64,000 bases of DNA, from NCBI GenBank assembly GCA_028564675.1, contig JAOVVO010000037.1, forward strand, positions 178,706 to 242,705. The letters run 5' to 3'. The translations under genes were made by a program, and so were the position numbers. Shown one piece after another: positions 12,173-24,846 of the stretch. The DNA comes from Onchocerca lupi. Lineage: Eukaryota > Nematoda > Chromadorea > Rhabditida > Onchocercidae. Within the stretch, counting starts at the first letter, position 1. Each line of letters opens with the position of its first letter. The notes below the pieces were generated by a model. The model saw nothing but the letters and a program-made list of their open reading frames with translations, did not search any database and had not been told where the DNA came from.

Positions 12173-15070
12173 TTAATCGGAACTAACCGAAATTGTTCTA
12201 GATGGTATATCCATATATCCCGAACTAACTGTCTGAGAGCTCGATAAAATTCCACTTTCTGTTGTTACTGGAATATTAGCGAAAGGTGAAGCAGCGGCAA
12301 AAATCGCCGCTGTTTCACGATTGAGGAATAAATTCCCCGCTGTTAAAGCGTTTGTTTCCGGTCCCAACATGGCTAACTGTGCATCTGAAATAATACGTTG
12401 TATCATTTGTTCTGCGATCAAACTGGGAAGTATTTTAAAGATGAAAAAAAAAAAAAGAAAACATGAAGATGTGAAATGCAACTCTACAATCACAAAAGTT
12501 AATTATAAACTATCAAAATATTTTTATCAGAATTAATCATGAAAACTTACAGCCGTTTTGAAAACCACAAGACCGCTGAGCAGGAGAAACAACGGATGGA
12601 CCGAAAAATGACCCGACATTGGATGCATCTGATAAATGTGTGATATTCTTTGGTTTACCAGATGTGTTATCATCACCGGACGAAATCTGACGTAAAAAAT
12701 CACACTTCAAAACTTATAAGCATAAAATTGACTCATCCTAACAAGAGCCAACATCGCCATGGACACAAAAATGATTTTACACTTTTTTGCCAAAACATTA
12801 ATAAAAAGCAAAAACAAAGTCTTATTAAATTTTTTGAATAACTCATGTAAAAAGATTTCGAACAAAAGAAGAAACAAAATAATCCGCAAGTTTAATTACA
12901 AAAAAATCAACAGCTATTAAACCCTTCGAATTCATATCATTGTGCCGATGTTCCAAAAAAAATCTGTGAAACTGAACAAGAAAACCTCAGGAAACTGTTG
13001 CATTCGATTTTGATGCTTGGTTGACCGAGGATAAAATTTAGGTGCAGTTCCATATAAAGCAAGGATATCCGAAGTGCTCTTTTTCTCTGAAAAAAAGGAT
13101 GAAATTTCCGGAGATTTCTTTGCCAACCACAAGGATAATAGAAATTGCTAACAATGTAATATTCTATTATGCCGACACTTACCATTCACTACGGGATTAG
13201 ATCCTAATACCGATGCTAAATCCTCCAAATTGTTTTCCGAGCCACCAATCATGGCACCACATTTGCCATTTGAAGAAGACGCTACAGCATCCACAGCAAA
13301 AATGTCAGACCCCAATTTCGCAGGCGGAGCAGAAACAATTGGACCAAAATCTTCCATTCCATCACTCTCACTAATTTCCATGATGCTATTATTAAGATCT
13401 ACTGTCTTTTTATCCATCATAGAAAAAGGCTGCAAATATGTGCTTTCAGGATAGAAAATGTAAAATTTATAATAAGCAATAACTACCTTCATATAGAAAA
13501 GTTAAGAATTATTTTATCAAATAAAAACTATTGCCGTTTACCAAGGTGGGCGAAAGTTCACTGTTACTGACTTCTACCATGGGAGTATTCAGGTCTAACA
13601 GCGGTGCATCTGTAACTGTTCCGTCTCTTGAATCATTAGTAATATTTGCTGTGTTGGAATTCCCAGCCATATTTTTCGTCTTCTCCACTGAATCCGAGCA
13701 GTGATCCCGTTCTCTAGCATTTGAACGTGTACCTAAAATGAGAGCAGTTTGTATTACTGTTTTAATTCTTGTAAAATTTAATATATAACATTTGTGAATT
13801 ATGATGTTGAAATTGAGCTGATATTATAAAAGAGAGCTATGCACCTGCAAATCCAAATGATTTTGCCAAATCTTCCCTTTTAATAAAATAATGACGAAAT
13901 AAAAAGAAAAAGTAAAGACAGAAATCGAGGTCCAGTAGCTGCACAACAGACATTTCATTCGCAAACAAGTGATATAAATGATTTTAAGAAAACACAGAAA
14001 TGAAAAGCATCACTCACCACGATCAGAAATTTGTCGTTTATCCAGAGGAAGTGGCAAATCGTTCACATTAAGTGAAGGCGGCGACCAATCTTTCAGGATA
14101 TATCTGGAATACATGATATTAACAAAAAGGGACAAAATACAAATAAATTCAAAACCGGGGTATAATTTAAAAATTGGCGTTCACTGTTTGAGGAACGAAA
14201 AACACTGAAAATTATTACCTTTTCTGTTCATATTTTGCCCTGATGAACGATTCAAGAGCAGAATCTGTTTGTGGTCTACGGAAGTGCTCAGGGAGTTCTG
14301 CTTCATAAACACGACGTGCCATTTTATTTCCCATGATACGCATACTTTGCACTTGCTCTGGAGTCCATGAATCCAAATTGACCGACTTCACCTAGATTTT
14401 GTCATGTCACAAAATTGAAGACACCAAACAATCATATTCTCACAGTAATGAATCCAACCTAAAGAGAAAAAAAATCGAATGTACAACAGAATGTAGACAA
14501 TAACTTGCCTTTAAAATACTCCCATACTACCAGAAAAAATTAGCAAAATTGCTTTTATTGGCGACACGGGCTGCAGAACAAATGCATCATTTCAGCAGAC
14601 AGCTGGTTTTAAAAAAAAAATTAGATTCTAATACTCTCCATAAATTAGACTTAACTACCCATACTGGATTTTGCTCCAGTATTCTCAACACCTTATTTGT
14701 AGACATATTATCGCCAGTTTCATTCTTAATGGAACTTATTTTTCTAATTTCCTTAAAGACCATAAGATGATACCTTGGTGAGATGAACACCGAGATTACG
14801 ATGAATGCCAGCACATCTTATGCAAAGAAATACTCCTAGATTCCAAGATGCCCATCGAGGTTGTTTCGCTTCGCAATCGGCACAATACTTATTTTCTTCT
14901 TCTCGCAAAAGATCAACCACTATCGCTGTAAAATTTTCCCTGCTATATTAATACTGCGAAAATGTATGAAGACTAAAAGGACGTCTCGCAGAAGAAATAT
15001 CAAATATTACAATACCTTGCAAACGTTCAGATTCGGTTCTTTTTGCATCGATTCGGCTTTTCAGTGGCAT
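12173..15070 (-). CDS. SMAP-type Arf GTPase-activating protein
   Basis: Stimulates GTP hydrolysis on Arf proteins (SMAP family: Arf6 and Arf1, clathrin-linked traffic) on the cytosolic face of membranes. Exons in transcript order: 15070-15016, 14925-14774, 14391-14219, 14103-14018, 13732-13542, 13429-13183, 13086-12986, 12686-12551, 12384-12173. All are in phase and give about 450 residues. The start MPLKSRID at 15070 matches the usual short lead before the zinc finger. The ArfGAP domain is in exons 1-3: CADC and CIRC with 16 residues between, then GIHRNLGVH holding the catalytic arginine, then VNLDSWTPEQV. Downstream, STSDILALYG is the short motif found after the linker in SMAP proteins, and the tail is rich in Ser, Asn and Gly. 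The stop at 12173 follows read-through of a good donor at 12188, so a further 3' exon (11929-11817) is possible. Head-to-head with the PLEKHM2-like gene. Confidence 0.88.
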
Positions 15071-15834
15071 GTTGCAACACTTTAACGTTTGGTAAAAAAT
15101 TGAAATTGCTGTATTCCTGGAAATATATAGATATCTAGATAAAACGACATTGTTAGTTAAATTACTAAGCGATCCAGACGATCACTGCGAAACCTCTGAT
15201 CTGATAATGACAGTCCGAACTCAATGATACCAAAATGCGACATGCAATTAATACTGTCGAACTTCGTTGCAAAATGAGAAAATTAGAGTTTTTGCATATA
15301 ATAACGGAAACAAGTTAATCGATAATTACTGCAAAACCAGTACACGCACGCACGAATCCCAACTTCTCCAACACAATCCCATATACTTTCATACTAAACA
15401 TAGTTTAACAAAAGTCATGTCCACGTATCCTAGCAACTTATATGTCTCGCCACATTCTCAGTCTGATGAAGTGAGATAGTATAAATAAATGAGAGTGTGA
15501 GCAAACATAAAATGGCGCAAAGAGATGCTTCATTTGAGAGAGAACAGTGAGAGATGTGAAGAAAATTTCTGCTAAAATTAGTGAAGATTATCAGATGGCG
15601 GTGAAAATTGGTTTGTGGGATTAGCTGATGTGGGAAATGAACTGAATCTCATTTCATCCCAACAGGTTATCTGATTCCCGGTTTTTACCTGTTCAGAATA
15701 CCTCAAGAAGTGAAGACAAAGTGGGGATTTAGCTTGGATTCCGGTGAATCATTCCGGAATTTGTTAATTGTTATTTTGAAATAGATCATGTAAAATTCGA
15801 TACATATTTTTGTGAAATTGCATATACTTGTGAA
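15071..15834. promoter_or_regulatory. Divergent intergenic region between SMAP and PLEKHM2-like genes
   Basis: About 760 bases separate the start codons of two genes pointing away from each other, so both promoters must lie here or within the first exons. No coding potential was seen. I could not identify specific factor sites. Confidence 0.5.
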
Positions 15835-18800
15835 ATGATTAGTTTTGATCGGAAGATGATAACGATAGCTCCATTGGATGGATTCAAAGGAGGAGGAGAA
15901 GGAAAATATTATGCAGAAGTCACATTGTTATCTCATCCTCATATCGAAGCTTCTATTATGCGCGCTATCGCGGATACAATGATCGAATGGAGGCGAAATT
16001 TGTTGGGCGGTTCATGTCAACCTCTTGATTCAAGTTCTGTGTCCGCACGAAATCTTATAACGATCTTCGATTTTTTTCTTTCTCATGGGTATATTTATAT
16101 ACATCATTTGGCTTATTCATCAGGTGAGAGTTGACAGATTAGAATGACAGTTATCCATGTTCATCAAATGTATGGGATATTTTATACCTTACAGCTAGAA
16201 TTCCTTCTGAATTTTGGATTGTAATTCAGATTCCTCAAAAGGTTGGTAGTACTGGTAAGTTGGAATTTCTAGGGTTATATTTTTGTAACTATGAAAACAA
16301 TGCTTACCTGCTAGTATCCGTTATTTTGTTTAGATTTAACAAAGGTAACCGATTGTATTGGCTGTTTGTGAAAGAATTCATGTCGCGCAACGAAACTAAT
16401 TATCTGAAACGAGAATGGCGTGTCATTTCAGTGCAACAGCTGTCGGTTGCATGGCTTAAAGATGTTCTCAATAAGCAAACATTACTATACTACTTTCAGG
16501 TTGCTAAATAATGTTCTTCTTGTTATTTACTAAAATCACTGAGCTTAATTGGCGTTAGCAGTGATGCAATTCTTGATGTTGAGACCATTTTTGCCCCTCG
16601 AAAAAGAATGAAAATAGCAGTTAAATTTCATCAGACAGTTTTGTTTTACGAAATTTGACTAGACTTCGGCGATTCCGATTGATTTATCTAAGCTATGTTT
16701 TCTGCTCTTGAAATTGTCTGGCCCTTTCCAGTCCTGAATAAAGATGAGACATTGAGATCGGACTGAGTGATAGAGTGCTTTTATCGCGGGTTTTTTAATG
16801 CATTCTGAATCGACAAATATTTTTTTCTATTATTTATATTATAATCCTTTATTATACGAGCGCTCTTAAAGAAATTACATTTCAGTCTTTTCAACAAAAT
16901 TTAGAAACTATTCGAAAGTTCTACCACAGGAAGGCTTTGGTGGCAAATCAACCTCTGCTTTCTCGCATCGTACAGAAAATGAAGGATTTTTCTGAAGTTC
17001 AGTTCAAATTTTTGGTTTGTTTTATTCACTTCAGATATATCCGTCAAGAAAACAAATAATTCGATATCACATTATATTTACCAAATAAATGGAAAAAATC
17101 AATATTAGTCTTGTGGAGAAATTTGTTTTTTGTTCGTATTTTATGTTACTGAAAAATTTTATTAGTAATTTCAGACTGAAAATATAGAATTTCTATCATG
17201 AATATTTAGTTTCTTTTTGCATCTAAAATATGCGTACAATCTTTTTATAACGGAATTTAACATTTACTCTTTCTTTACAGACTAGAACTTATTCGTAATT
17301 TTTTATGGTTTGGACATGTTTTTTTGCTTATCTTTCAGAAACCTTTTGAAAAATATAACGATATTCCAATAGCAGTAATGCGTCCATCTCTTGGTAATCA
17401 GCGACCGTCAGCATCAAATGATAATTTGGCTGTTTCAAGTAGACATTCACGTCAGGGACAGAATTATCCAGCAGATCGCCAAGGATCTCGAACAGAATTT
17501 TCAGTATATTCTCAGGATGTTTCGTCATTATTATCTGATATACCGCTACCAGCGGATTTCGTGGAAACTCATACTGCAGCATTTGATGAAGATATCGTTG
17601 TACCAGAAAACGACTCGGTAATACGTAGTATTTTATCAAAGAGCTTAGTCGGGTACAATTGTTTATATCTTTAATATTACATTATTCTAAGGGTCTTTTG
17701 ATAATATTCTTTTCTAAATGTTTTTGAAATACAAAGACGAAATATAAGTGGGGATGTTCAGGATCAAATTTTCGGTGAACTGCTGAGACGTAGAAAAAGT
17801 GAATCATCAGATGGTATCCATGGTTGTCCTCCGAAAGAAAATGAAGTTAAAATTTCTGTGGATGAAGAGGGGAATACCGTTGGTTATGAACAGAGAAAGT
17901 CGGATGTGATTTTTTCTTATATGTTTTTTAGATTTCCACAGCTGATTGTCTGTTGCAGTTTTCTTATGGTTCTTGTTCCTTTGAAAATTTCTCAATCTTA
18001 CAACAAAAAAATTGCACATTCATGTTAATACATGTAGCTTTCGAAATTCCCTATAAACTTTTCTAACAACTATGGATGTGCTTCAAAGAAATTTTATTCT
18101 AATTCACTTGCACTCTTCAATTATAGCTGCTATTTTTAACGTCCATTCACATCATTTAAATCATGTCTTGTACACGCGTTCTTTTAAGTCTTGAAATAAG
18201 TCGAACACTTCTATGCAAGAATCCGAAAACTCAACAGTCATATCACTAATTAAATGAAGCTCCTTTTTATTTTTCTAGCACTTTGATTATCAGTTGAAGT
18301 ACAAGCTTTGTTGTGGTTTTTCGATAGTTCGTTATTGTGATTCCAGATTTTCAGATGGTTTTGGAATTCCAGGTGAACAATTTCAGAACCATCTGAAAAT
18401 CTCATTCAGTACATCCTATGCTGCTGATGCGGCTGGACACCGGAAACGACTGAGCGACAGCTTTCAAAGGAAGCTGATGATATTAGCAGCCTAACCAACA
18501 ATCTTAACCCAACAACTGGTTACGTTAATGTCGGAACGTAGATGATTTCTGATTGATTACTGCTTATATTAATTCTAAAACTTTTCCGTTCTTGCAGATT
18601 TTATAATTTTTCGAAAGCAATCGTTTTCTATAAGTTCAAATATTTTGCTGGTGCTTGATGTATTTATCGCAGATTTACTGTTAGCATAGTTTTAGATCAC
18701 TACTGCCGCTGTTTCGGTTGATCCTTTTGATATAGCTCTGAAAAAAAGCTTGTCAAAAGCAAAATTATCTGTAGAAGATGTTCACTATAATGAATGTGAA

Positions 18801-21012
18801 CACAGGGCATCACCGATAACAACGTTAGTCGATCTTCCATGTGGCGAAATAAGGTATGCTTTATTGATTTCATTTTTTTCCTTTAGTGTTGAAAAACCAT
18901 TAAAATGGTATCTAATAGTTCTTTCAATCAAAAATTTTCGCATTTTCGGGTTTAAATTGCAAAACAGTGTGCTGATATTTGTTCATTTACTGCTTATTTG
19001 TTTAACAGTTGAGAAATGGTCTTCAAGGTTGGATATGGGTGAAATGATTGGCCTTAGCATAAATGTTTTCAAGAACGACGCCGAAAGGTTTATGCGCCTG
19101 TTTCAGGTATACATTGCTTTTGTTTTATCCTCAAGAAATTTAAATCATAAATAAAATCACAATATTTATTTGATCAAATTGTCTTTGTTGGAAAATTACA
19201 AATCTCCAACACGCAATTTATGACGATTTACTATTACATATATCTTTTAAAGGTTTATTCACGTTTCGGCACGGGAGAAATTGAAAGACGATTATTTGCT
19301 CTCTCTAATCAAGCGGTTTATTTGTTACCTGCAGAGAATCTTGTGATATCCAAAAAGTCGTATGTTACATGTGCGTATCTACCGCTTCGGTATATCAGCA
19401 GCATTCATGTAAGTTATCTAGGTTAACATATGGAAAAATGTTCAACAGCTTCAACCCGGAATATTTTGATCAGACTTTTTAGGTTGGTCCAGATTTTCAA
19501 ATGATGTATCTGCATGCTGAAAAAGATTACAATATATGTGAAAATGAAGCTGACAAGTTTTTATCAGTCTTGGAAATATGCGCGGCGTGTAAACAACTTG
19601 GTATCGCCATTTTGGATGCTCTGAAATATGCACATAGGAATTATGTGTCAAATTTTCAATCCGATAAAATCAAATTAAAAGTGTACAGTGATACTCCACA
19701 GCATCTTATTCATTTTATGTCCAAGGAATTGCATAAGGTGATATCTTTACGTTTATGAAGAACGCACAATAATTTACGAATGGACTGACAGCAGTGAGAT
19801 ACTGCTCCTTCATAATTATCATTTAGGTAAAAATTTCTAAATGGCTCACAATTTACAGGATTCACCAATACTTTGTGGGTATTACCTTGCACAGTGGAGA
19901 CAAACAAATTTATATAGCTTGAATGGCGAAAGTTATCAGCACAGTGGTTTTTTATATCATAAAGAAGTTGGAGGTGGTGTTTCATGGTTGCTTGGCTCAA
20001 ACGATTTTCGACAGAGCTACTTTCATTTGCAAAATAAAAAACTTTACCAGTTTTCCGACTCCACTTGCAAATTTGGCGAACGCGTTATATCTGTCAGGTA
20101 TTTTTAGAATAACTGGATTTGCATTAGTTATTGGAATGAAAAAGTGTTTTGTTAGACAAGTTCTTTGTAGAGATTCGGTTACCGATGTAACAGAACTCAA
20201 AGGTGATGAACGTTCACCATACATGTTCGAAATCGTTTTTAAAAACAGCAGAATTCAGTTCATATGTCAGAGCGCTGCTGATATGCACAAATGGATATCG
20301 CTAATAACTCTTGCAATTACATCTGCTGTATGTTGCTTTATTCACATGCTTCAAATGGAATTGATTTCATCCGTATATTTTGATTCAGTATCATTTAATA
20401 TGTTTTTATCTAAAACATGATTTTCATATAATTTCATTGAATTAACGGTACAAATAAAATGGAAAGAAATTTAATTAACCAGCCTTAAATATGCAGTAAA
20501 AGTTGCTGGTTTGTCTGATTTCTCCTGTTATTTTTTGCAGGACATGGATGACGAACCAGCAGCCTGTGTAGTGTGTTTGTGTGAAAAAAGTGTTTTAATA
20601 GCCCAAGAAGGGTTGAATTGTGCAGTTGATGGTTTCATGAGATTGCTGGCGCGCATTGACATAGCATGTATGTCTCAGGCTACAGGAGTATTTGCTGCTG
20701 AGCGCTCGGCTTGTGTTATCAAAAACGAAGAGAAATTGGAATGGTTATTCATGAGATCATCGGATGAAGTTGATCGTCTTTTGGGACAACTAAACCAACT
20801 TGGGGTAGTTTTTCACTATTATGTTTTCTCTGTTATTCATTTTTGATTCTGAATATAATGGTAATATTTAGGTAAGGCAAATTAATACAGAAGAAGGTGG
20901 TTCGTCCCGACTATCCGCAATTCTAAATTCGATGTCACGTCTTAATGATGCTTTCCAGTTTGATGATAGCCTGTCGGATGATGCATTTGATACATCACTC
21001 GAAGTCCGATAA
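15835..21012 (+). CDS. PLEKHM2/SKIP-like RUN and PH domain protein
   Basis: In animals PLEKHM2 (SKIP) binds Arl8 and kinesin-1 to move lysosomes towards microtubule plus ends. Clear exons: 15835-16088, 16334-16499, 16886-17014, 17339-17652, 17737-about 17905, 18696-18853, 19009-19106, 19253-19408, 19483-19737, 19859-20097, 20171-20327, 20541-20804, 20872-21012 (TAA). The RUN domain spans exons 1-3: LYWLFVKEFMSR, AWLKDVLNKQTLLYYF, NLETIRKFYHRKALVANQ, EVQFKFL. A Ser-rich linker follows. Next is the conserved C-terminal half: RRLFALSNQAVYLLPAE in a PH-like fold, a canonical PH domain from GFLYHKEVGGG to DMHKWISLITLAI, and a terminal region ending in EVDRLLGQLNQLG. Problems: 17.9-18.7 kb cannot be joined cleanly (open frames switch and one carries TGA), and the junction 18853/19009 is out of phase with consensus sites. 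An alternative acceptor at 20156 is also in frame. Confidence 0.82.
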
Positions 21013-22152
21013 TGTATAATGTTAATGCTTTTATTTTTACTTATGCAGCTGCTCTGCTTGTGCTATCAATGCTCTGTAGCAAATCGCTTCCGCAAGTCCT
21101 TACGCCCAACATTTTGCCATAAACCATGTCACTATAAATTGTACGGAGTAATTGTCGTGGTATATTGGCCAGTTTTGACAGAACTGTCGCGGGCAATTTC
21201 TGATGTCTAGAAAGGGCCATATCCGGAAGATGTGACCGTTTTCAAAAGTCAAGAATACGAATAACTGTTATTGCGCCGCGGATACGAGCTTCAAAAGATA
21301 GATAAAAGCTTAACGAAGCAAATTAGTTTCAATTTTTGCTATAATCGAAAGCGTCCATATGGTGTACAGTATTTGCATTGCCAAGTTATATCTTTTAACT
21401 CAATTCCGTCGATAAAAGCTACGAGTAATGTCTGCATTATGTTAGACACACAATTTGGATTTCCACTTTTATTGAAAATGGACTTCCACAGACACTAAAA
21501 GTAATTTTTTCCACGGTGAACACTCGCGAGTTGGGATTTTTCTAGAAACAAACAGAGTGGGGGAATAGAAACAAGAAATCATGATTTTTATTACATAAAC
21601 TCGAGAGAGAGCGTAGCTCCAAGCTTGTCACAGTTAACTAATAGTAGAAAGGATTTCAGAAAAAAATGTTCAGAAAATACAGGAGATGAAGTAATCACAA
21701 ATTATGCTTTATTATCAAAAAAGCAAATCATGGACGCGAAATGTAAATATTTAAAATTTTCGTTGCTTCGAGATGAATCGGGTTTGCTCTGAATGAAAGA
21801 CTAAATTACAGAAATAACGATCAGAAAAAATATTCATGCCATTCTCTAAATTACAAAATGTAAAAACCCTGTATAACAGCTTTTGATATCTTGAGGCCAA
21901 GTGGAATGCACTAATTACATCTACGATTTGTTTCTGTTTCTTATTGAAAAGGAAACCATACCAAATAACTGAAATACCTACGCCTATATACAAGATGTTT
22001 CGAAATGCTAGAAATGAAGAAACAATGTGCAAAGAGGAAAGAAGGGATGATGGGAAGAATAAGACTGTTCACAGACGCAAGCGTATCGTAATGAAAATGC
22101 ATTATAACATTCGCTTCAAAACCCGACCATATAAGTCAAGTTACACAATACA
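21013..22152. other. Convergent 3' intergenic region
   Basis: Lies between the stops of the PLEKHM2-like gene (+) and epsin (-), and presumably holds both 3' UTRs. Short open frames at 21019-21210 and 21271-21498 (+) have Cys- and basic-rich translations but no recognisable family, splice structure or start context. I treat them as non-coding. Confidence 0.5.
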
Positions 22153-24846
22153 TTAGCAGAATGGATTGGTAGGTTGATTTGTTGCCGATGCCGATGCCGG
22201 AATGGGCATCAGTGGTGGCTGCATAGTTGTTTGGACGGGATTTCCTGTTGGCGGTACGCGGCTCTGACTCATCATTTCATTAAGCGATGGTGACGGACGT
22301 TGTTGAGCGACAAATGGGTTTATTGGTACCGTTGCACCAGTACCAGAAAGAAATGGGTTGCTGGCTAAAATACGTCCTTTCAAGATACCATAAGAAGGCA
22401 TCGTTAATGTCATTTTTTTTTGCTTTTTATTTGCTACATAACTGCAGGATTCAGTACCATATAAAATTAAAGGCAAGAAAAAAAAAGATAAAAACCTGGT
22501 TTTGCGTTGTTACTTGTTGTTCCAAGCAGATTATCTAAATTAACAAGAGATGAGTTTTCACCGAGAAAACTCTCTGGTGTTTTCGTGCTGTTTCTTTGCT
22601 TAGAAGTATTTTCTTCAGCAACGGAAACCGGAGTTTGACTGGTAACAGAAGGCACAGCAGCCCATGGATCAACGGAGTTTGCCGTTATACCGGTTGCTGG
22701 AGGTGCTAACGTCCATGGGTCGTTATTAATCGTTTGGGTGTTTGAGTGCAGTGATGGTCCTAAATACAGTCCTTGATTTAAATTATCTGAACAAAGATTT
22801 CGATAAATCCATTTTTCTGAACATATATAGTTTATTTCTGTGATCTTTTCTTCTCTTAGACATCCCTGAAAGGCTGTGACTAGTATTAAAAAGCCTTAAA
22901 CATATTGAAAAAGAACACATTCCGTCAGGAAATGACTGTCAATGCTAAAGCACCAACCGACAACAGCTGCAGAAGCAATACCAGAAGCCGGTGCCCACGG
23001 ATCAGCAACTGGTCCACCCCATGGATTTGGAGTTATCTGTTCGGCAGGTTGCCCCACTCCCAACGACAGCAAGTCATCGATCGCACTTTGCGAAAGGGTT
23101 GAACTTGGCACTGTGTTTTGACCGATAGTATCCATGGAATTCATCCGCTCGATTTCACGGCGACTCTCATTTAATGCCATCTGAATTCCTCTGAATTTAT
23201 CATCGGTGCCCTTTTCACTACATAACAAAGGATATATTTATTCTCGTTCATTATATAAACTAAATGTTCTTTTTCAAAATGACCACTTTTTTGGCATAAC
23301 TGAAATTTCGATACATATTGAAATATAAAATAGTACAGAAAATCCTACGAAATGAACACCTCATGATCTCCTAAAAATGAAATATTAAATTTGATATACC
23401 TGCAGCCCAATATCATCCTTTTTCCTCAGTTCTTCTTCCTTTTCATTTTCTTCCCGTGATAGTGCAAGCGCAATCTGCAATTGCATTTCTTCTTCACCAG
23501 CACTTGCCGGTCGTGCATCCTCCAATTCCGATTCTAAAAAACATTAATAGAATTACCGAAACAACGTTCCACTTCGTGAAGCAGAGAGCACAAAGCCTGT
23601 TTATTACCTTAACATGGTAGCAGGAATTTCAAACAAAAAATTTATATCTTGCTAAGATAATGAGAACCTCATAGAAGCGTGCACAGAATAAAATCTACCA
23701 AATGCAGGACCATTATCGCTTTTGCGCATATGTCGTACGGAACCATCTGAAGAAATACCAGAACCAGACATGAACTTCTTCCTAGTCATCATGAACTTTG
23801 TTCGTTCATTTTTTAGTCGTTCTTCATCATACAGCAGGCTAACCATCTGTTTTGCTTTCTCCCGTACATTCATACCCTGGTCTCTATTATCTTCAATATG
23901 CTGGAAATCTTTTAATGTTTCAATCGAGTAGATATTTTCTCGACACTGTTGAGCTACCTTCTCACTGCCACACTAAAACGAATATCAATGTGTTACAGTA
24001 TATTCATAAATATACTTTAGAAATAAGAAATGTTGAATGCGAAAGACAAAACAGTGAATCAAAACAAGAATCAAATTTTTGATCACTTATTCATAAGCAA
24101 TCTTGTAGGCTTTTGAATAGCCAAACATAATAAAAGTTAATCCAACGAAACTAACCTTTATCAAATAATCCAAAAGAACAAGACTTTTATACACATGCCT
24201 CCAATTCTTTCCATGATCATTTAATCTCTTCCACAGCATCGACATAATCTCAGTAAATGACATTGGATTATGAGTTAAATCTGCGATTTCGGACATCAGT
24301 GCCGTAGAGGGACCCCAAGGATCATTGCTGCAACAGACCATTCTCACAGAAACCAATTCTTTCATGAAACATACGACTGGTTAAAAAAAAAAAGCTAAAA
24401 AAGATTAAATAATGGTAGACAATGGAATACTAAAAGCAAACATCGTCTAGAATATGAATTTTGTTGCAGTTCTTGAGGAGATTTATCGGTCTATCTTATC
24501 TTGCATGACATGGAAATCGTTTGCATGTTAGTGTTTGAACTCATATACATAATTCCTGTTTGACACTTGCTATTAATGGTCTTTCCCGAGGTAATAATTA
24601 TTTCCGAATACCAGATTCCGTTTTGTGGGAATGAAAAGGGATCTATAAGACGGACTACAGAGAAAATGCATCTCAACCTCTTTATATAATAAGGAAATAG
24701 TACTTAACGAATACTTCTTCCCTCTAAATCAACTTTAAAATTATAAAACAACTTCGTTACCTGGTCGCTTCTCGAACCTTAACTTGTGCGTCCGAGAAAT
24801 TATAGGCGACATTTTTTACTTGACGTCTAATAGTTGAAATCGACAT
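22153..24846 (-). CDS. epn-1: Epsin, clathrin-coat adaptor
   Basis: Endocytic adaptor that bends PI(4,5)P2 membranes and links ubiquitinated cargo, AP-2, clathrin and EH proteins at the plasma membrane. Exons in transcript order: 24846-24761, 24327-24156, 23972-23699, 23533-23400, 23210-22958, 22759-22496, 22376-22153. All are in phase and give 468 residues with a TAA. The ENTH domain covers about residues 1-145: start MSISTIRRQVKN, then SNDPWGPSTALMSEIADLT, LWKRLNDHGKNWRHVYKSL, and NVREKAKQMVSLLYDEERL. Two ubiquitin-interacting motifs follow (EEEMQLQIALALSREE and FRGIQMALNESRRE). The tail has DPW-type AP-2 motifs (NPWGG, ADPW, NDPW, VDPW) and ends with three NPF motifs for EH domains (SNPFL, INPFV, TNPFC at the C-terminus). 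Motif order and length fit a complete epsin. The symbol follows the nematode single-copy epsin. Confidence 0.95.

Noticed and set aside
13834..13870. Extra minus-strand mini-exon (EDLAKSFGFAG) between two SMAP exons
   Set aside because: Its length of 32 bases breaks the frame, while direct joining of 14018 to 13732 is in phase and gives a continuous protein.
16200..16260. Possible extra exon (RIPSEFWIVIQIPQK) in the RUN region
   Set aside because: Joining 16088 directly to 16334 uses good splice sites, keeps frame and gives the best RUN domain alignment.
18390..18540. In-frame TGA in a coding-like segment of the PLEKHM2-like gene, considered as a selenocysteine codon
   Set aside because: The family has no selenoprotein members known to me, the frame shifts nearby, and a splice or sequence error explains it more simply.
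21019..21498. Open frames with Cys and basic residues downstream of the PLEKHM2-like stop
   Set aside because: They lie in the expected 3' UTR, are interrupted and have no recognisable domain.
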